Assembly: GCF_000761245.1 (NCBI RefSeq) | Contig: NZ_AWOR01000001.1 | Coordinates: forward strand, 434,001-498,000 | From: Comamonas testosteroni | Lineage (GTDB): Bacteria; Pseudomonadota; Gammaproteobacteria; Burkholderiales; Burkholderiaceae_C | Length of the DNA stretch: 64,000 nt | Direction: 5' to 3' | In this document: positions 42,545 to 53,183 of the stretch, in pieces | Position numbering within the stretch: the stretch's first letter is position 1 | How the letters are laid out: the number at the start of each line of letters is the position of its first letter | Notes under the pieces: generated by a model | Seen by the model: only the letters and a program-made list of their open reading frames with translations | Told to the model about the DNA's origin: nothing | Databases searched by the model: none | Program-made: the position numbers and the translations under genes

Positions 42545-43876
42545 ATGCATCCCAAACAGCTTCTCGACGCTTGCTCTGAACTCGTCAAGCGCGCCATGAC
42601 ATTTGAACACCCGGCCGATGCCGTGGTGTCCCGCTTTTTCCGCGAAAACCGTTACCTGGGCCCGCGCGAGCGCGCCACTCTGGCTGAAACCACTTACACC
42701 GTGCTGCGCAAGAAGCTGTTGTTCGAAGCGCTGGCGCACTCGGGCAGCGGCGCGCGTGAGCGCCGCCTGGCCATCCTGGGCTTTGCCGCCGTGCTGCGCG
42801 AGCAGGCCAAGAAGGAGGGCAAGGTCAAGAACAAGGACGGCCAGGACAGCGAAACCTTCATCAAGGCCGCTCTGAACCCTCAGGAACTCAAGTGGCTGGC
42901 TGCCTGCGACGGCATCAAGCCCGAAGAGCTGATGGAGGCCCATCGCCACAATCTGCCCGAATGGCTGGTCGAGCCGCTCAAGGCCCAGCTGGGCGATGGA
43001 TTCTGGGCACTGGCGGCCAGCATGGAGCAGGCCGCTCCTCTGGATCTGCGCGTCAACACGCTCAACGACAAGCGCTCCGATGTGCGCAAGGAGCTGGAAA
43101 AAGCCGGCATCAAAGCCGAGCCCACACCGTTCTCGCCCATCGGTCTGCGTGTGGACGGCAAACCCGCGCTGGCCAAGGTCGATGCCTTCAACCGCGGCGC
43201 CATCGAGGTGCAAGACGAAGGCTCGCAACTGCTGGCACTGATGCTGGACGCCAAGCGCGGCGAAATGGTGGTGGACTTTTGCGCCGGTGCCGGCGGCAAG
43301 ACCCTGGCCATCGGTGCTGCCATGCGCAACACCGGCCGCCTGTATGCCTTCGACGTATCGGGCCATCGTCTCGATGCGCTCAAGCCCCGTCTGGCACGTT
43401 CGGGTCTCTCGAATGTCCACCCTGCTGCGATTGCCCATGAGCGCGATGAGCGCGTCAAGCGCCTGGCCGGCAAGATCGACCGCGTGCTGGTCGATGCGCC
43501 CTGCTCGGGCCTGGGTACGCTGCGCCGCAATCCCGACCTCAAGTGGCGCCAGAGCGTCAAGGCGGTGCAGGAGCTGACACAGAAGCAGGCGGCCATCCTG
43601 GAAAGCAGCGCCCGTCTGGTCAAGGCCGGCGGCCGTCTGATCTATGCCACCTGCTCCATCCTGCCAGAGGAAAACGAAGCCATTGCCGAAGCCTTCAGCG
43701 CCGCTCACCCCGAATTCGTGCCGCTGGACGCGGGCGAGGTGCTGGAGCAGCTCAAGATTGCCGACGGCGACAAGCTTTGCAGCGGTGGTGAAGAGGGCCG
43801 GCGCTATCTGCGTCTGTGGCCGCATCAGCACGAGACAGACGGGTTTTTCGCGGCTGTTTGGGTGAAAAAGGCGTAA
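42545..43876 (+). CDS. RsmB-like RNA (cytosine-5) methyltransferase
   Basis: A 443-residue SAM-dependent methyltransferase of the NOL1/NOP2/Sun family. The N-terminal 130 residues resemble the helical NusB/RsmB-type domain (HPADAVVSRFFRENRYLGPRERATLAE). The catalytic core has VVDFCAGAGGKTLAIGA for SAM binding, VLVDAPCSGLGTLRRNPDLKW with the PC motif, and YATCSILPEENE with the second TC cysteine. It probably makes m5C in 16S rRNA, but the exact target (C967 in the case of RsmB) cannot be read from the sequence. Confidence 0.93.
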   Translation: MHPKQLLDACSELVKRAMTFEHPADAVVSRFFRENRYLGPRERATLAETTYTVLRKKLLFEALAHSGSGARERRLAILGFAAVLREQAKKEGKVKNKDGQDSETFIKAALNPQELKWLAACDGIKPEELMEAHRHNLPEWLVEPLKAQLGDGFWALAASMEQAAPLDLRVNTLNDKRSDVRKELEKAGIKAEPTPFSPIGLRVDGKPALAKVDAFNRGAIEVQDEGSQLLALMLDAKRGEMVVDFCAGAGGKTLAIGAAMRNTGRLYAFDVSGHRLDALKPRLARSGLSNVHPAAIAHERDERVKRLAGKIDRVLVDAPCSGLGTLRRNPDLKWRQSVKAVQELTQKQAAILESSARLVKAGGRLIYATCSILPEENEAIAEAFSAAHPEFVPLDAGEVLEQLKIADGDKLCSGGEEGRRYLRLWPHQHETDGFFAAVWVKKA

Positions 43877-43897
43877 CTTCGGTGCAAATCCGGTATC

Positions 43898-43957
43898 TGC
43901 TGTCGGGGAATCGACAGCAGACCGGTCGGCGGCTCACCTAAAATGGCACGACCGTGC
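43898..43957 (+). promoter_or_regulatory. Candidate desaturase promoter/operator region
   Basis: A perfect hairpin CTGCTGTCG-N6-CGACAGCAG (43898-43921) follows the methyltransferase gene without a T-run. Downstream, TAAAAT (43939-43944) could be a -10 box, and GCACG-AC-CGTGC (43946-43957) is an inverted repeat overlapping the start region. Function is inferred. Confidence 0.35.
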
Positions 43958-43999
43958 TTATCGGGTGGGCGCGGTTTTTTGCCAAAGGCTTTGTTATTT

Positions 44000-45220
44000 A
44001 TGTCGCTGGATATCGGCTTGATCTGGAATGCCGTCGTGGATTGGATGGCCAATGGTCTGTGGGATCTGTCGTGGTGGCAGCTGCTGCTCTACACCCTGAT
44101 CACCACCCACTTCACGATTGCGGGCGTCACGATCTATCTGCACCGCAGCCAGGCCCATCGGGCGCTGGATCTGGGGCCTATTCCCTCGCATTTCTTCCGC
44201 TTCTGGCTCTGGCTGGGCACGGGCATGGTGACCAAGGAATGGGTGGCCATCCACCGCAAGCACCACGCCAAGTGCGAGACCGCGGATGACCCGCACAGCC
44301 CGCAGACGCGCGGCCTGGCCAAGGTGATGCGCGAAGGTGCCGAGCTGTACCGCGCCGAGGCCAGGAACGAGGAAACGCTCAAGAAATACGGTCACGGCAC
44401 GCCCGACGACTGGATGGAGCGCAACATCTACCGCCATTCGGTAATGGGCCCCTCGCTGATGCTCATCCTGAATGTGGCGCTGTTCGGCGTGATCGGCCTG
44501 TCGATCTGGGCCGTGCAGATGGTCTGGATTCCATTCTGGGCTGCGGGTGTGGTCAACGGCGTGGGGCATTTCTGGGGCTATCGCAACTACGAAGCGACGG
44601 ATGCCTCCACCAATCTGGTGCCCTGGGGTCTCATCATTGGCGGCGAAGAGCTGCACAACAACCACCATACCTTTCCCACTTCGGCCAAGTTCTCCGTCAA
44701 GCCCTACGAGTTCGATATCGGCTGGTTCTATATCAGCCTCATGCAGAAGCTGGGCTGGGCCAAGGTCAAGAAGACCCCGCCGCGTCTGCGCATGGGCGCC
44801 GTCAAGCCTGTGGCCGACGAGCTGACGCTGGAAGCCATCATTGCCAATCGCTACGAGGTCATGGCCCGTTATGCGCGCGGCGTGCGCACGGCGGTTCAGC
44901 ACGAGCTGGATCTGCTCAAGCAAAAGCAGGCGCAGAAGTCGGATGTTTCCCTGCTCAAGGGCGTGCAGCGCTGGCTGCACCGCGATGCCGACAAGGTGCC
45001 CGAGCGTGCCCAGGGGCAGTTGGCGCAGGCGCGTGCTGCGCACCCGGTGATTGACCAGATGCTGGTCATGCGCGAAGAGCTGCGTCAGCTGTGGCTCAAC
45101 ACCAGCCTGAGCCGCGAGCAGCTGACCGGCCAGCTGCAGGCCTGGTGCCAGCGGGCCGAGGCCAGCGGCATTGCGGCACTCAAGGATTTCTCCGTCAAGC
45201 TGCGCGCTGCCCACGTCTGA
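44000..45220 (+). CDS. Fatty acid desaturase (acyl-lipid/acyl-CoA type)
   Basis: A 406-residue integral membrane di-iron desaturase. Three histidine boxes are intact: HRSQAHR, HRKHHAKCE and HNNHHTFP, the last preceded by GGEELHN. Hydrophobic pairs flank them, as in delta-9 desaturases. The C-terminal 130 residues are hydrophilic and helical (ADELTLEAIIANRYEVMARYARG...) and contain a run of alternating charged residues. It should introduce a double bond into membrane fatty acids for fluidity control. The start at 44000 was chosen because the 19 codons upstream are not protein-like. Confidence 0.93.
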   Translation: MSLDIGLIWNAVVDWMANGLWDLSWWQLLLYTLITTHFTIAGVTIYLHRSQAHRALDLGPIPSHFFRFWLWLGTGMVTKEWVAIHRKHHAKCETADDPHSPQTRGLAKVMREGAELYRAEARNEETLKKYGHGTPDDWMERNIYRHSVMGPSLMLILNVALFGVIGLSIWAVQMVWIPFWAAGVVNGVGHFWGYRNYEATDASTNLVPWGLIIGGEELHNNHHTFPTSAKFSVKPYEFDIGWFYISLMQKLGWAKVKKTPPRLRMGAVKPVADELTLEAIIANRYEVMARYARGVRTAVQHELDLLKQKQAQKSDVSLLKGVQRWLHRDADKVPERAQGQLAQARAAHPVIDQMLVMREELRQLWLNTSLSREQLTGQLQAWCQRAEASGIAALKDFSVKLRAAHV

Positions 45221-45590
45221 GGCCGAGCTTGCCAAGCTGCTGCCAGAGTCTGGCAAGCGCGAAGCTCAGGCCTTTTTCCTCTTCAAGCCGCTTCGCTGCC
45301 CTGCTCGGGCGGGGGCGGCTTTGCTGTATCCGTGCCGCCGGATATTGAATCCAGACCGCGCCTGCCGGCGTGCTCAACTGCACCCAGGTGCGACTGGGGC
45401 AGCGCCAGCTTTGCCCGGTTTGCAGCACCATGACCTGGCCGAAGTGATTGTCGGTAAAGCTCAGCGGCCCGATGGCCAGACGCAGCGGCCCTTGCTGGCA
45501 GAACAGTTCGCTGCCTGGTTCAAACAGCAGCGATGCGGCTTGGCTGCTGTTGAGGCTATGTGTTTTCGGGGTGAAGTCCGGCTGTGACAT
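45195..45590 (-). CDS. DUF2917-like small protein
   Basis: A 131-residue soluble protein with a small beta-rich, cupin-like core (LLFEPGSELFCQQGPLRLAIG, VLQTGQSWRCPSRTWVQL) that resembles DUF2917, followed by an Arg-rich C-terminal tail. No catalytic motif is visible. It diverges from the MocR-type regulator with 198 bp between starts, so it may be a regulatory target. The Met at 45590 (MSQPDFTP) is preferred over one 14 codons upstream. The family assignment is tentative. Confidence 0.6.
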   Translation of the reverse strand: MSQPDFTPKTHSLNSSQAASLLFEPGSELFCQQGPLRLAIGPLSFTDNHFGQVMVLQTGQSWRCPSRTWVQLSTPAGAVWIQYPAARIQQSRPRPSRAAKRLEEEKGLSFALARLWQQLGKLGLRRGQRAA

Positions 45591-45788
45591 GGTGGCTAGA
45601 GGTCTGTGATTCAGGCCCTCAAGCGTAGGCAAGCACGGCTTGGCAGAACAGGCACAGCAAGCGTAGTGTGCAGGCGTAGCAGCGTAGATTGCTGTGCATC
45701 TGTTCCGGTATGTTTGCTGAAAATCTGTATCTGTTGCAGAACAGCGCTTGCTGGCATGATGCCTGCCCGGTCCTGCGTTTTTGTCATC
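45591..45788. promoter_or_regulatory. Divergent MocR/DUF2917 control region with repeated motifs
   Basis: Within this gap, GCGTAG occurs four times in about 65 bases (near 45624, 45660, 45674 and 45681). CTGTTCC (45700) and CTGTT-GCAG-AACAG (45732-45745) form repeated or inverted half-sites, and GCAGAACAGG occurs at 45643. MocR regulators often bind direct repeats, so these are candidate sites. Confidence 0.4.
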
Positions 45789-47315
45789 ATGCTGACTTCC
45801 ACCACCTCCGAATCACAGCCTGTCGATGATGCGACAAGCGATGTGCTGCTGCCGCTGTACCAACGGCTGGCCGCGCACTACAGCGCAGCCATAGAGCTGG
45901 GAAGCCTGAAACCCGGGGAGCGCATGCCGTCGGTGCGCGAGCTGATGGCGCGGCATGACATCAGCCTCTCGACCGCCTTGCAGGTGCTGCGTTTTCTGGA
46001 AGCGCAGGGCTGTCTGGAGGCCAGACCCCGCGTGGGCTACTTCGTGCGCGCGACGAGGGCGGGTGGAATCCCTCTGACCAGCGAGCCCGACCTGAGCCAG
46101 CCGCTGGCTCCCAGTGCGCACGCGCATTTCGTGGGCATCAACGAGCATATATCCCTGCTGCTCGAGCGAGGCCGCCAGGCCGAGGTCTATATGGACATCG
46201 GTGGCTGCACGCCGCCTGCCTCCTTGTTCGATCATCACTATCTGAACAAGACCGTCACCAGGCTGCTGCGCGAGCATCCGACGCTGCTCTCGCAGGGGCG
46301 CTCTTTGCTTGCCAATCAGGGCAACCACCCGCTGTTTCAGCAGGCCATGGCCAAGCGGGCGCTGGCCTCCGGTATCCGTGTGGCGCCTGCCGATGTGCTG
46401 GCCACTACCGGCAATTCCGAAGCAGTGAGTCTGGCGCTGGCTGCCGTGGCATCCCCCGGGGATATGGTGGCCGTCGAATCGCCAACCTATTACGGCCTGC
46501 TGCAGGTGGTGGAGTCCTTGCAGCTGCAAACGCTGGAGATCCCCTGCAGCCCGCGCTCGGGCATGTCCATCGAGGCGCTGGAGCTGGCCTTTCAGACCCA
46601 GCCGCGCCTGAAGGCCGTGGTGGTGGTGCCGGATCTGCAAATGCCCCTGGGCGCGCGCATGCCGGACGAGAAAAAGGCCAGGCTTGTGGCCCTGTGCGCG
46701 ACCCATGGGGCGGCGCTGATAGAGGATGACTCCTACGGGCTGTTTGTCGAAGGGCTGCCAGTGAAGCCGCTCAAGGCCTGGGACAGTGTCTCCGGGCATG
46801 TGATCTATTGCCAGGCCTTCAACAAAAGTCTGGCGCCGGGCCTGCGCCAGGGCTGGATGAATGGCGGCCAATGGCATGGCCGCATCCAGATGCTGAAATT
46901 TGCGCAAAGCCGCAATACCCAGACGCTGGGACAGCTGGTGGTGGCCGAGGTACTGGGCTCACCCACTCATCAGCGCAGCCTGGAAAAGCTCAGGCAGCAA
47001 CTCAAGCGACAGCGCGAGGCCATGGCCAGACTGGTGGCACGCCATTTTCCGCTGGGCACGCGCATGAGTCTGCCAAGCGGCGGCCTGTGTCTGTGGCTGG
47101 AGTTCCCCGCGCAGATGTCCACGTCGGACCTGTTCACGGCAGCCCTGGCGCGCGGCATACGTATTGCGCCGGGTAGCATGTTCTCCAACTCCGGCAGGTA
47201 TGAGCACTGCATGCGGCTGGCCTGCACCCATCCGGTCGACGAACTCATGGAGAGGGCGATGCAGGATCTGGGCGCGATGGCCTGCCGGCAGCTGGGACAG
47301 AATCCGCGCAGCTAG
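45789..47315 (+). CDS. MocR-type regulator (GntR domain fused to aminotransferase fold)
   Basis: A 508-residue regulator. The N-terminal GntR winged helix (LAAHYSAAIELGSLKPGERMPSVRELMARHDISLSTALQVLRFLEAQGCLEARPRVGYFV) is joined to a fold-type I PLP aminotransferase domain. The PLP region has the family lysine in AFNKSLAPGLRQGW, and the pocket includes VESPTYYGLLQVV and IEDDSYGLF. MocR proteins sense PLP or an amine-linked metabolite and regulate vitamin B6, GABA, taurine or other amine genes. The neighbour, a DUF2917-like gene, does not reveal which. Confidence 0.92.
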   Translation: MLTSTTSESQPVDDATSDVLLPLYQRLAAHYSAAIELGSLKPGERMPSVRELMARHDISLSTALQVLRFLEAQGCLEARPRVGYFVRATRAGGIPLTSEPDLSQPLAPSAHAHFVGINEHISLLLERGRQAEVYMDIGGCTPPASLFDHHYLNKTVTRLLREHPTLLSQGRSLLANQGNHPLFQQAMAKRALASGIRVAPADVLATTGNSEAVSLALAAVASPGDMVAVESPTYYGLLQVVESLQLQTLEIPCSPRSGMSIEALELAFQTQPRLKAVVVVPDLQMPLGARMPDEKKARLVALCATHGAALIEDDSYGLFVEGLPVKPLKAWDSVSGHVIYCQAFNKSLAPGLRQGWMNGGQWHGRIQMLKFAQSRNTQTLGQLVVAEVLGSPTHQRSLEKLRQQLKRQREAMARLVARHFPLGTRMSLPSGGLCLWLEFPAQMSTSDLFTAALARGIRIAPGSMFSNSGRYEHCMRLACTHPVDELMERAMQDLGAMACRQLGQNPRS

Positions 47316-47331
47316 CGCTGGCCGGGGTCCT

Positions 47332-48090
47332 TTATTTCGTCGGCTGACCGGCCATGCACTTGCTCAGGAATTCACGGGCCTTGCCGCCTTCCTTGTAGAA
47401 GGTGCTGATCACTTCCTTGCCTTCCACGGAGACCTTGAAGCGGGCTTCTTCCTCTTCCCCAAGCTCCTTGACCAGTGCTTCGGGGCCGCCCAGCGCGTAG
47501 ACGATGGCTCCCCATTTGCCACTGGACATGGTGTAGTTGATGGCGCCGACCTCCTGGGGCCGGTCCTGGTTCTGGGTCAGCGTGGTTCTGATCTTGCGCG
47601 GGCTGGCGGGCTGGGGAATTTCCATGCCCAGAAAGGTCAGCAGTGCACCGTTGTGCTTGGCCGTGGGTCCGGAAAGCTGAACGGCACCGGACATGCTGCC
47701 AAAAATCGCCGCACATCCAAGACCCGAACGCGGGTTTTTCTCGTCATGCGAAAACATCCAGTAGCCCTTGCGCAGTTTCTGATACTGCGGGTCTTGTGCA
47801 ATTCTCTGTCCTTCCTTGATCAGCTCCTGCCCCTCGCGCAGCAGCTCTATCTGGCTGCGCGCCAGACCGCCCAGGGCATCGGCGGGCGACGGTTCGGCGC
47901 GCTGGGTGGCGGCGGGTGCGGAGCTGAACTGCTCGCAGACGGGCACGGAGGCCAGACCCGGTGAGCCGCCTGTCATGCCGACCTGACGCTGGCCGGGGCC
48001 GGGTCCCGTGGGGCAGATGAAGGTCTGGCCGAAGACGGCTGGCGACACGGCAAGCGAAAAAAGCAATGTGCTCAGCGTCCGGTGATTCAT
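47332..48090 (-). CDS. Exported hypothetical protein
   Basis: A 252-residue protein with a signal peptide (MNHRTLSTLLFSLAVSPAVFGQ, probable cleavage after G-Q) and a mature domain rich in Gly, Ser and charged residues. Cysteines fall in TFICPTG, VPVCEQF, GLGCAAIF and LSKCMAG, which could form two disulfides in the periplasm. I do not recognise a family. The ATG at 48090 was preferred because an AGGGATGG segment precedes it; a Met three codons earlier is possible. It stands alone between the MocR gene and rpmG. Confidence 0.75.
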   Translation of the reverse strand: MNHRTLSTLLFSLAVSPAVFGQTFICPTGPGPGQRQVGMTGGSPGLASVPVCEQFSSAPAATQRAEPSPADALGGLARSQIELLREGQELIKEGQRIAQDPQYQKLRKGYWMFSHDEKNPRSGLGCAAIFGSMSGAVQLSGPTAKHNGALLTFLGMEIPQPASPRKIRTTLTQNQDRPQEVGAINYTMSSGKWGAIVYALGGPEALVKELGEEEEARFKVSVEGKEVISTFYKEGGKAREFLSKCMAGQPTK

Positions 48091-48178
48091 GTGATCCATC
48101 CCTGTTCGTTGCAAAGTGCCAAGTATAGGGAGGGTGGCCGCGTCGGCTCTCGCGCCACGACAGGCGTCACTAAGGCAT

Positions 48179-48213
48179 AAAAAAACCGCCTGCACTTGCG
48201 TGAGGCGGTTTTT
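48179..48213 (-). terminator. Strong terminator after rpmG
   Basis: On the minus strand, AAAAACCGCCT and AGGCGGTTTTT pair over an 11-base loop and end in a T-run. It lies 17 bases past the rpmG stop and may act in both directions. Confidence 0.88.
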
Positions 48214-48229
48214 CAAGAAACAGGCCGAA

Positions 48230-48400
48230 TTACTTCAGCTTGGTTTCCTTGTACTCGACGTGCTTGCGAGCCTTGGGGTCGAACTTGATGATCGACATCT
48301 TTTCAGGCATCGTCTTCTTGTTCTTGGTCGTTGTGTAGAAGTGACCGGTACCAGCAGTGGAAGCCAGCTTGATCTTTTCGCGTCCGCCTTTAGCAGCCAT
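48230..48400 (-). CDS. rpmG: 50S ribosomal protein L33
   Basis: A 56-residue ribosomal protein; the sequence begins [20 protein letters not shown] and contains [35 protein letters not shown]. The Cys-free form is typical of proteobacteria. It lies 20 bases downstream of rpmB, the standard rpmB-rpmG pairing. Confidence 0.97.
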   Translation of the reverse strand: MAAKGGREKIKLASTAGTGHFYTTTKNKKTMPEKMSIIKFDPKARKHVEYKETKLK

Positions 48401-48420
48401 GGTGTTTCTCCTTCAGGAAA

Positions 48421-48654
48421 TTAAGCTTGGCCACGAGCGCGCATGTCTGCGAGCACGGAGTCGATACCGTTCTTGTCGATCAGGCGCAGAGCAGCGCTGG
48501 AAACGCGCAGGCGCACCCAACGGTTTTCGCTCTCCACCCAGAAGCGGCGGTATTGCAGGTTGGGGAGGAAACGACGCTTGGTCTTGTTGTTGGCGTGGGA
48601 AACATTGTTGCCCACCATGGGCTTCTTGCCCGTAACTTCACATACGCGTGCCAT
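48421..48654 (-). CDS. rpmB: 50S ribosomal protein L28
   Basis: A 77-residue ribosomal protein with the family opening [34 protein letters not shown] and the C-terminal [18 protein letters not shown]. It precedes rpmG on the same strand with a 20-bp gap, so the two genes form a compact operon. Confidence 0.98.
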   Translation of the reverse strand: MARVCEVTGKKPMVGNNVSHANNKTKRRFLPNLQYRRFWVESENRWVRLRVSSAALRLIDKNGIDSVLADMRARGQA

Positions 48655-48816
48655 TGGGACACTCCGATAGTTGAATCGGCCGCCGGCTCTGGAATCCTGC
48701 AGGAGCAGGAGGTGCCGACAACCTCACCTCGCCAGTTTGTAATGGGTGGCGGTAGCCCGATTGCGGAAGTCCCGAAGCACGGTAACGCGCGAACCTGGAA
48801 TTCAGCAAAGTCTGCG

Positions 48817-48822
48817 ATTATA
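48817..48822 (-). promoter_or_regulatory. Candidate -10 box upstream of rpmB
   Basis: A perfect TATAAT on the minus strand about 165 bases before the rpmB start, within GCTATAATCGC. No convincing -35 box at normal spacing was found, so the promoter call is tentative. The trxB terminator lies just upstream of it. Confidence 0.4.
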
Positions 48823-48832
48823 GCGTTTTCGT

Positions 48833-48880
48833 AAAAAAGCCCCTGGTGCCGGCCAAAACTGGCCAAACCCAAGGGCTTTT
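48833..48880 (-). terminator. Terminator after trxB
   Basis: On the minus strand, AAAAGCCCTTGG pairs with CCAGGGGCTTTT around an inner TGGCCAGTTTTGGCC-type hairpin, ending in a T6 tract. It lies about 50 bases after the trxB stop. Confidence 0.75.
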
Positions 48881-48931
48881 GCGCCGAACATGCGCTAACA
48901 ACCGCTCAAACGCCGAAGCGCCTTGGCGTCA

Positions 48932-49993
<1,062 letters not shown>

Positions 49994-50143
49994 TTAATCA
50001 CCGGAATTGTTAAAAATGATAGTGATGAAGCGAATCCGGCTACCGTATGGCAGTTTTGTTGCATGTGCTTGCATTACGCTGAGCGATCGTCTTGGCCGAA
50101 TGCACCGCTTGGATAAGGGCCTAAGGTAAGCTTGCGCCTGCGT

Positions 50144-52504
50144 ATGACATATACATTGAACGCTTCGAACGCGTCTTCTTCCAGCAAATCGAAATCCCGC
50201 GCTGCGACTCCGCGCTATGGAGTGATTCGCTTCAGCCAGGAGGTTTTGCTGTTGATCGGCCTGCTGGCACTGGTGTTCTGGCTCATGGCCATGTTCACCT
50301 ACTCGCCGCAAGACGCAGCCTGGTCCACCTCAGGCGCCGGGCAGAGGCCGTTTGTGCACAACTGGATGGGCCGTGTGGGTGCCTGGCTGGCCGATGCCTG
50401 CTATTTCGGCTTCGGCATGTCCATCTGGTGGCTGGTGCTGGCCGCCGTGCAGACCTGGGTGACATCGCTGGTGCGCTGGATGCGTGGCGGGGTGAACAAG
50501 GACGGCAGCCCTCTGGCGCTGATGCCGCTGTGGCGCCGCCGCTTTCTGTTCTGGGGCGGTCTGGCCATTCTGATGGTTGCCAGCTGCGCGCTGGAATGGA
50601 CGCGTCTGTACCGTTTCGAGAACCTGCTGCCCGGCCCTGCCGGTGGCGTGTTTGGTTACATGATGGGCTTCAACGCCCTCAAATGGCTGGGCTTTGCGGG
50701 CTCGGGCCTGATCGGCATCTGCCTGTTCGTGCTGGGCGCTGCCATGGTGTTCGGCTTTTCCTGGGGTGCGCTGGCCGAAGGCCTGGGCGCGCGCCTGGAC
50801 GGCATGGTGCAGTTTGGCCGCGAGCGTCGTGAAATTGCCAAGGATGTCTCTGTCGGCAAGAGAGCGGCCCGCGAGCGCGAGGAAGTGGTGTTTGACCGCA
50901 CCGAAGGTGCGATCGCTACACCGGTGCATCAGCCTGTGCAGATCATCGAGCCCGTGCTGCAGGAGACGAGCCAGCCCAGCGCCCGGGTGGTCAAGGAGCG
51001 CCAGAAGCCGCTGTTCACCGATCATCCGGACAGCAAGCTGCCTCAGGTGGACCTGCTGGATCAGGCCCAGCAGCGCCAGGAGCTGGTGTCTGCCGAGACG
51101 CTGGAGATGACCAGCCGGCTGATTGAAAAGCGCCTCAAGGACTTTGGCGTGGAAGTGCGTGTGGTTGCGGCCATGCCCGGCCCTGTGATCACACGCTACG
51201 AGATCGAGCCTGCCACGGGCGTCAAGGGCTCGCAGATCGTCAATCTGGCCAAGGACCTGGCGCGTTCGCTGTCTCTGGTGTCGATTCGTGTGATCGAGAC
51301 CATTCCCGGCAAGAACTTCATGGCGCTGGAGCTGCCCAACGCCAAGCGCCAGTCGATTCGTTTGTCCGAGGTGCTGGGCTCGCAGGTCTACCACGACGCC
51401 AAGAGCCTGCTGACCATGGGACTGGGCAAGGATATCGTGGGCAACCCCGTGGTGGCCGATCTGGCCAAGATGCCCCACGTGCTGGTGGCCGGCACGACCG
51501 GCTCGGGCAAGTCCGTGGGTATCAACGCCATGATTCTGTCTCTGCTCTACAAGGCAGAGGCGCGCGATGTGCGCCTGCTCATGATCGACCCGAAGATGCT
51601 GGAAATGTCGGTCTATGAAGGCATTCCCCATCTGCTGTGCCCCGTGGTCACCGACATGAAGCAGGCGGCCAACGGCCTGAACTGGTGCGTGGCTGAGATG
51701 GAGCGCCGCTACAAACTCATGAGCAAGCTCGGTGTACGCAATCTGGCCGGCTACAACAGCAAGATCGACGAGGCCAAGGCGCGCGAGGAGTCGATTCCCA
51801 ACCCCTTCAGCCTGACGCCCGAGGAGCCCGAGCCGCTGCAGCGCCTGCCGCACATCGTCATCGTGATCGACGAGCTGGCCGATCTGATGATGGTGGTGGG
51901 CAAGAAGATCGAAGAGCTCATCGCCCGTCTCGCACAAAAGGCGCGTGCGGCCGGCATTCATCTGATTCTTGCGACCCAGCGTCCCAGCGTGGACGTGATC
52001 ACCGGCCTGATCAAGGCCAATATTCCGACCCGTATTGCCTTCCAGGTCTCCAGCAAGATCGACAGCCGCACCGTGCTGGACCAGATGGGGGCCGAGACCC
52101 TGCTGGGCATGGGCGACATGCTGTACATGGCCAGCGGCACCGGTCTGCCGATCCGCGTGCATGGTGCTTTTGTCTCCGACGACGAGGTGCACCGTGTGGT
52201 CAGCTATCTCAAGGAACAGGGCGATCCCGACTACATCGAAGGCATCCTGGAAGGCGGCTCTGTCGACGGCGAGGGCGGCGATGAGGATGGCGAAGGTGGA
52301 GGCGAAAAGGACGAGCTCTACGATCAGGCCGTCGAAATCGTGCTGAAAGACCGCAAGGCCAGCATTTCCTATGTTCAGCGCAAACTGCGCATCGGCTACA
52401 ACCGCTCGGCCAATCTGCTCGAGCAGATGGAAAAGGCCGGCCTGGTCAGCTCGCTCACATCCAGTGGGCAGCGCGATGTTCTAGTTCCGGCTCGCAGCGA
52501 GTGA
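50144..52504 (+). CDS. ftsK: DNA translocase FtsK
   Basis: A 786-residue cell-division and chromosome-segregation motor. Four transmembrane segments occupy roughly residues 35-190 ([20 protein letters not shown] onward). A short charged linker follows, much shorter than in E. coli FtsK. The RecA-like motor has Walker [10 protein letters not shown] near residue 450 and Walker [13 protein letters not shown]. The C-terminal gamma domain ([45 protein letters not shown]) reads KOPS sites. A TTG at 50132 with AAGG at 50123-50126 may be the real start; the ATG at 50144 is conventional. It precedes lolA. Confidence 0.96.
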   Translation: MTYTLNASNASSSSKSKSRAATPRYGVIRFSQEVLLLIGLLALVFWLMAMFTYSPQDAAWSTSGAGQRPFVHNWMGRVGAWLADACYFGFGMSIWWLVLAAVQTWVTSLVRWMRGGVNKDGSPLALMPLWRRRFLFWGGLAILMVASCALEWTRLYRFENLLPGPAGGVFGYMMGFNALKWLGFAGSGLIGICLFVLGAAMVFGFSWGALAEGLGARLDGMVQFGRERREIAKDVSVGKRAAREREEVVFDRTEGAIATPVHQPVQIIEPVLQETSQPSARVVKERQKPLFTDHPDSKLPQVDLLDQAQQRQELVSAETLEMTSRLIEKRLKDFGVEVRVVAAMPGPVITRYEIEPATGVKGSQIVNLAKDLARSLSLVSIRVIETIPGKNFMALELPNAKRQSIRLSEVLGSQVYHDAKSLLTMGLGKDIVGNPVVADLAKMPHVLVAGTTGSGKSVGINAMILSLLYKAEARDVRLLMIDPKMLEMSVYEGIPHLLCPVVTDMKQAANGLNWCVAEMERRYKLMSKLGVRNLAGYNSKIDEAKAREESIPNPFSLTPEEPEPLQRLPHIVIVIDELADLMMVVGKKIEELIARLAQKARAAGIHLILATQRPSVDVITGLIKANIPTRIAFQVSSKIDSRTVLDQMGAETLLGMGDMLYMASGTGLPIRVHGAFVSDDEVHRVVSYLKEQGDPDYIEGILEGGSVDGEGGDEDGEGGGEKDELYDQAVEIVLKDRKASISYVQRKLRIGYNRSANLLEQMEKAGLVSSLTSSGQRDVLVPARSE

Positions 52505-52526
52505 GCCGCGCACAAGAAGGAGATTC

Positions 52527-53162
52527 ATGAAACGTCTTTTGATTGCAATTTTGATGGCTGGCAGCGCAGGTGCTGCAATGGCTGATGGCCTGAAAAGCCT
52601 TGAGTCCTTCATGAAGAATGCCCAGGCGGGCAAGGCCGACTTCACCCAGTCCGTGACCTCGCCGCCCAAGTCCGGACAGGAGGCGCGTACCAAGGTCTCC
52701 AGCGGCAGCTTCGAGTTCCAGCGGCCCGGCAAGTTCCGTTTCAACTACACCAAGCCTTTCGAGCAGCTCATCGTGGCCGACGGAAAGACGCTGTGGCTGT
52801 ACGACGCCGACCTGAATCAGGTGACGGAGCGTGCCCAGGCCCAGGTGCTGGGCAGCACACCGGCGGCCATCCTGACATCGGCCACCGACCTCAAGGCCTT
52901 GAAGGCGGATTTCGAGCTGGGCAACCAGCCTGACGCCGATGGCCTGGAATGGGTGCTGGCCAGCCCCAGGCAGAAAGGCGGCCAGCTCAAGAGCGTGCGC
53001 ATAGGCTTCACCCCCGAGGGCAAGCTGGCGGCGCTGGATATCGAGGACAGCTTTGGTCAGCGCTCGATGATGCAGTTCAAGGGCCTGCAAACCCAGGCTT
53101 CGCTGCCGGCATCGACCTTCCACTTCACGGTGCCCAAGGGGGCCGACGTGCTCAAGCAGTAA
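52527..53162 (+). CDS. lolA: Outer membrane lipoprotein carrier protein LolA
   Basis: A 211-residue periplasmic chaperone that shuttles lipoproteins from LolCDE to LolB. It has a signal peptide (MKRLLIAILMAGSAGAAMA) and the family segments SFMKNAQAGKADFTQSV, GSFEFQRPGKFRFNYTKPFEQLIVADGKTLWLYDADLNQV and AILTSATDLKAL. An excellent AAGAAGGAG ribosome site precedes the ATG. It is 22 bases downstream of ftsK, as in many proteobacteria, and has its own terminator. Confidence 0.97.
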   Translation: MKRLLIAILMAGSAGAAMADGLKSLESFMKNAQAGKADFTQSVTSPPKSGQEARTKVSSGSFEFQRPGKFRFNYTKPFEQLIVADGKTLWLYDADLNQVTERAQAQVLGSTPAAILTSATDLKALKADFELGNQPDADGLEWVLASPRQKGGQLKSVRIGFTPEGKLAALDIEDSFGQRSMMQFKGLQTQASLPASTFHFTVPKGADVLKQ

Positions 53163-53183
53163 AGATCGCGGCACGCATCAGCA

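Noticed and set aside
50330..52192. A 620-codon minus-strand frame
   Set aside because: Antisense to ftsK throughout, with a His- and Gln-rich, low-complexity product.
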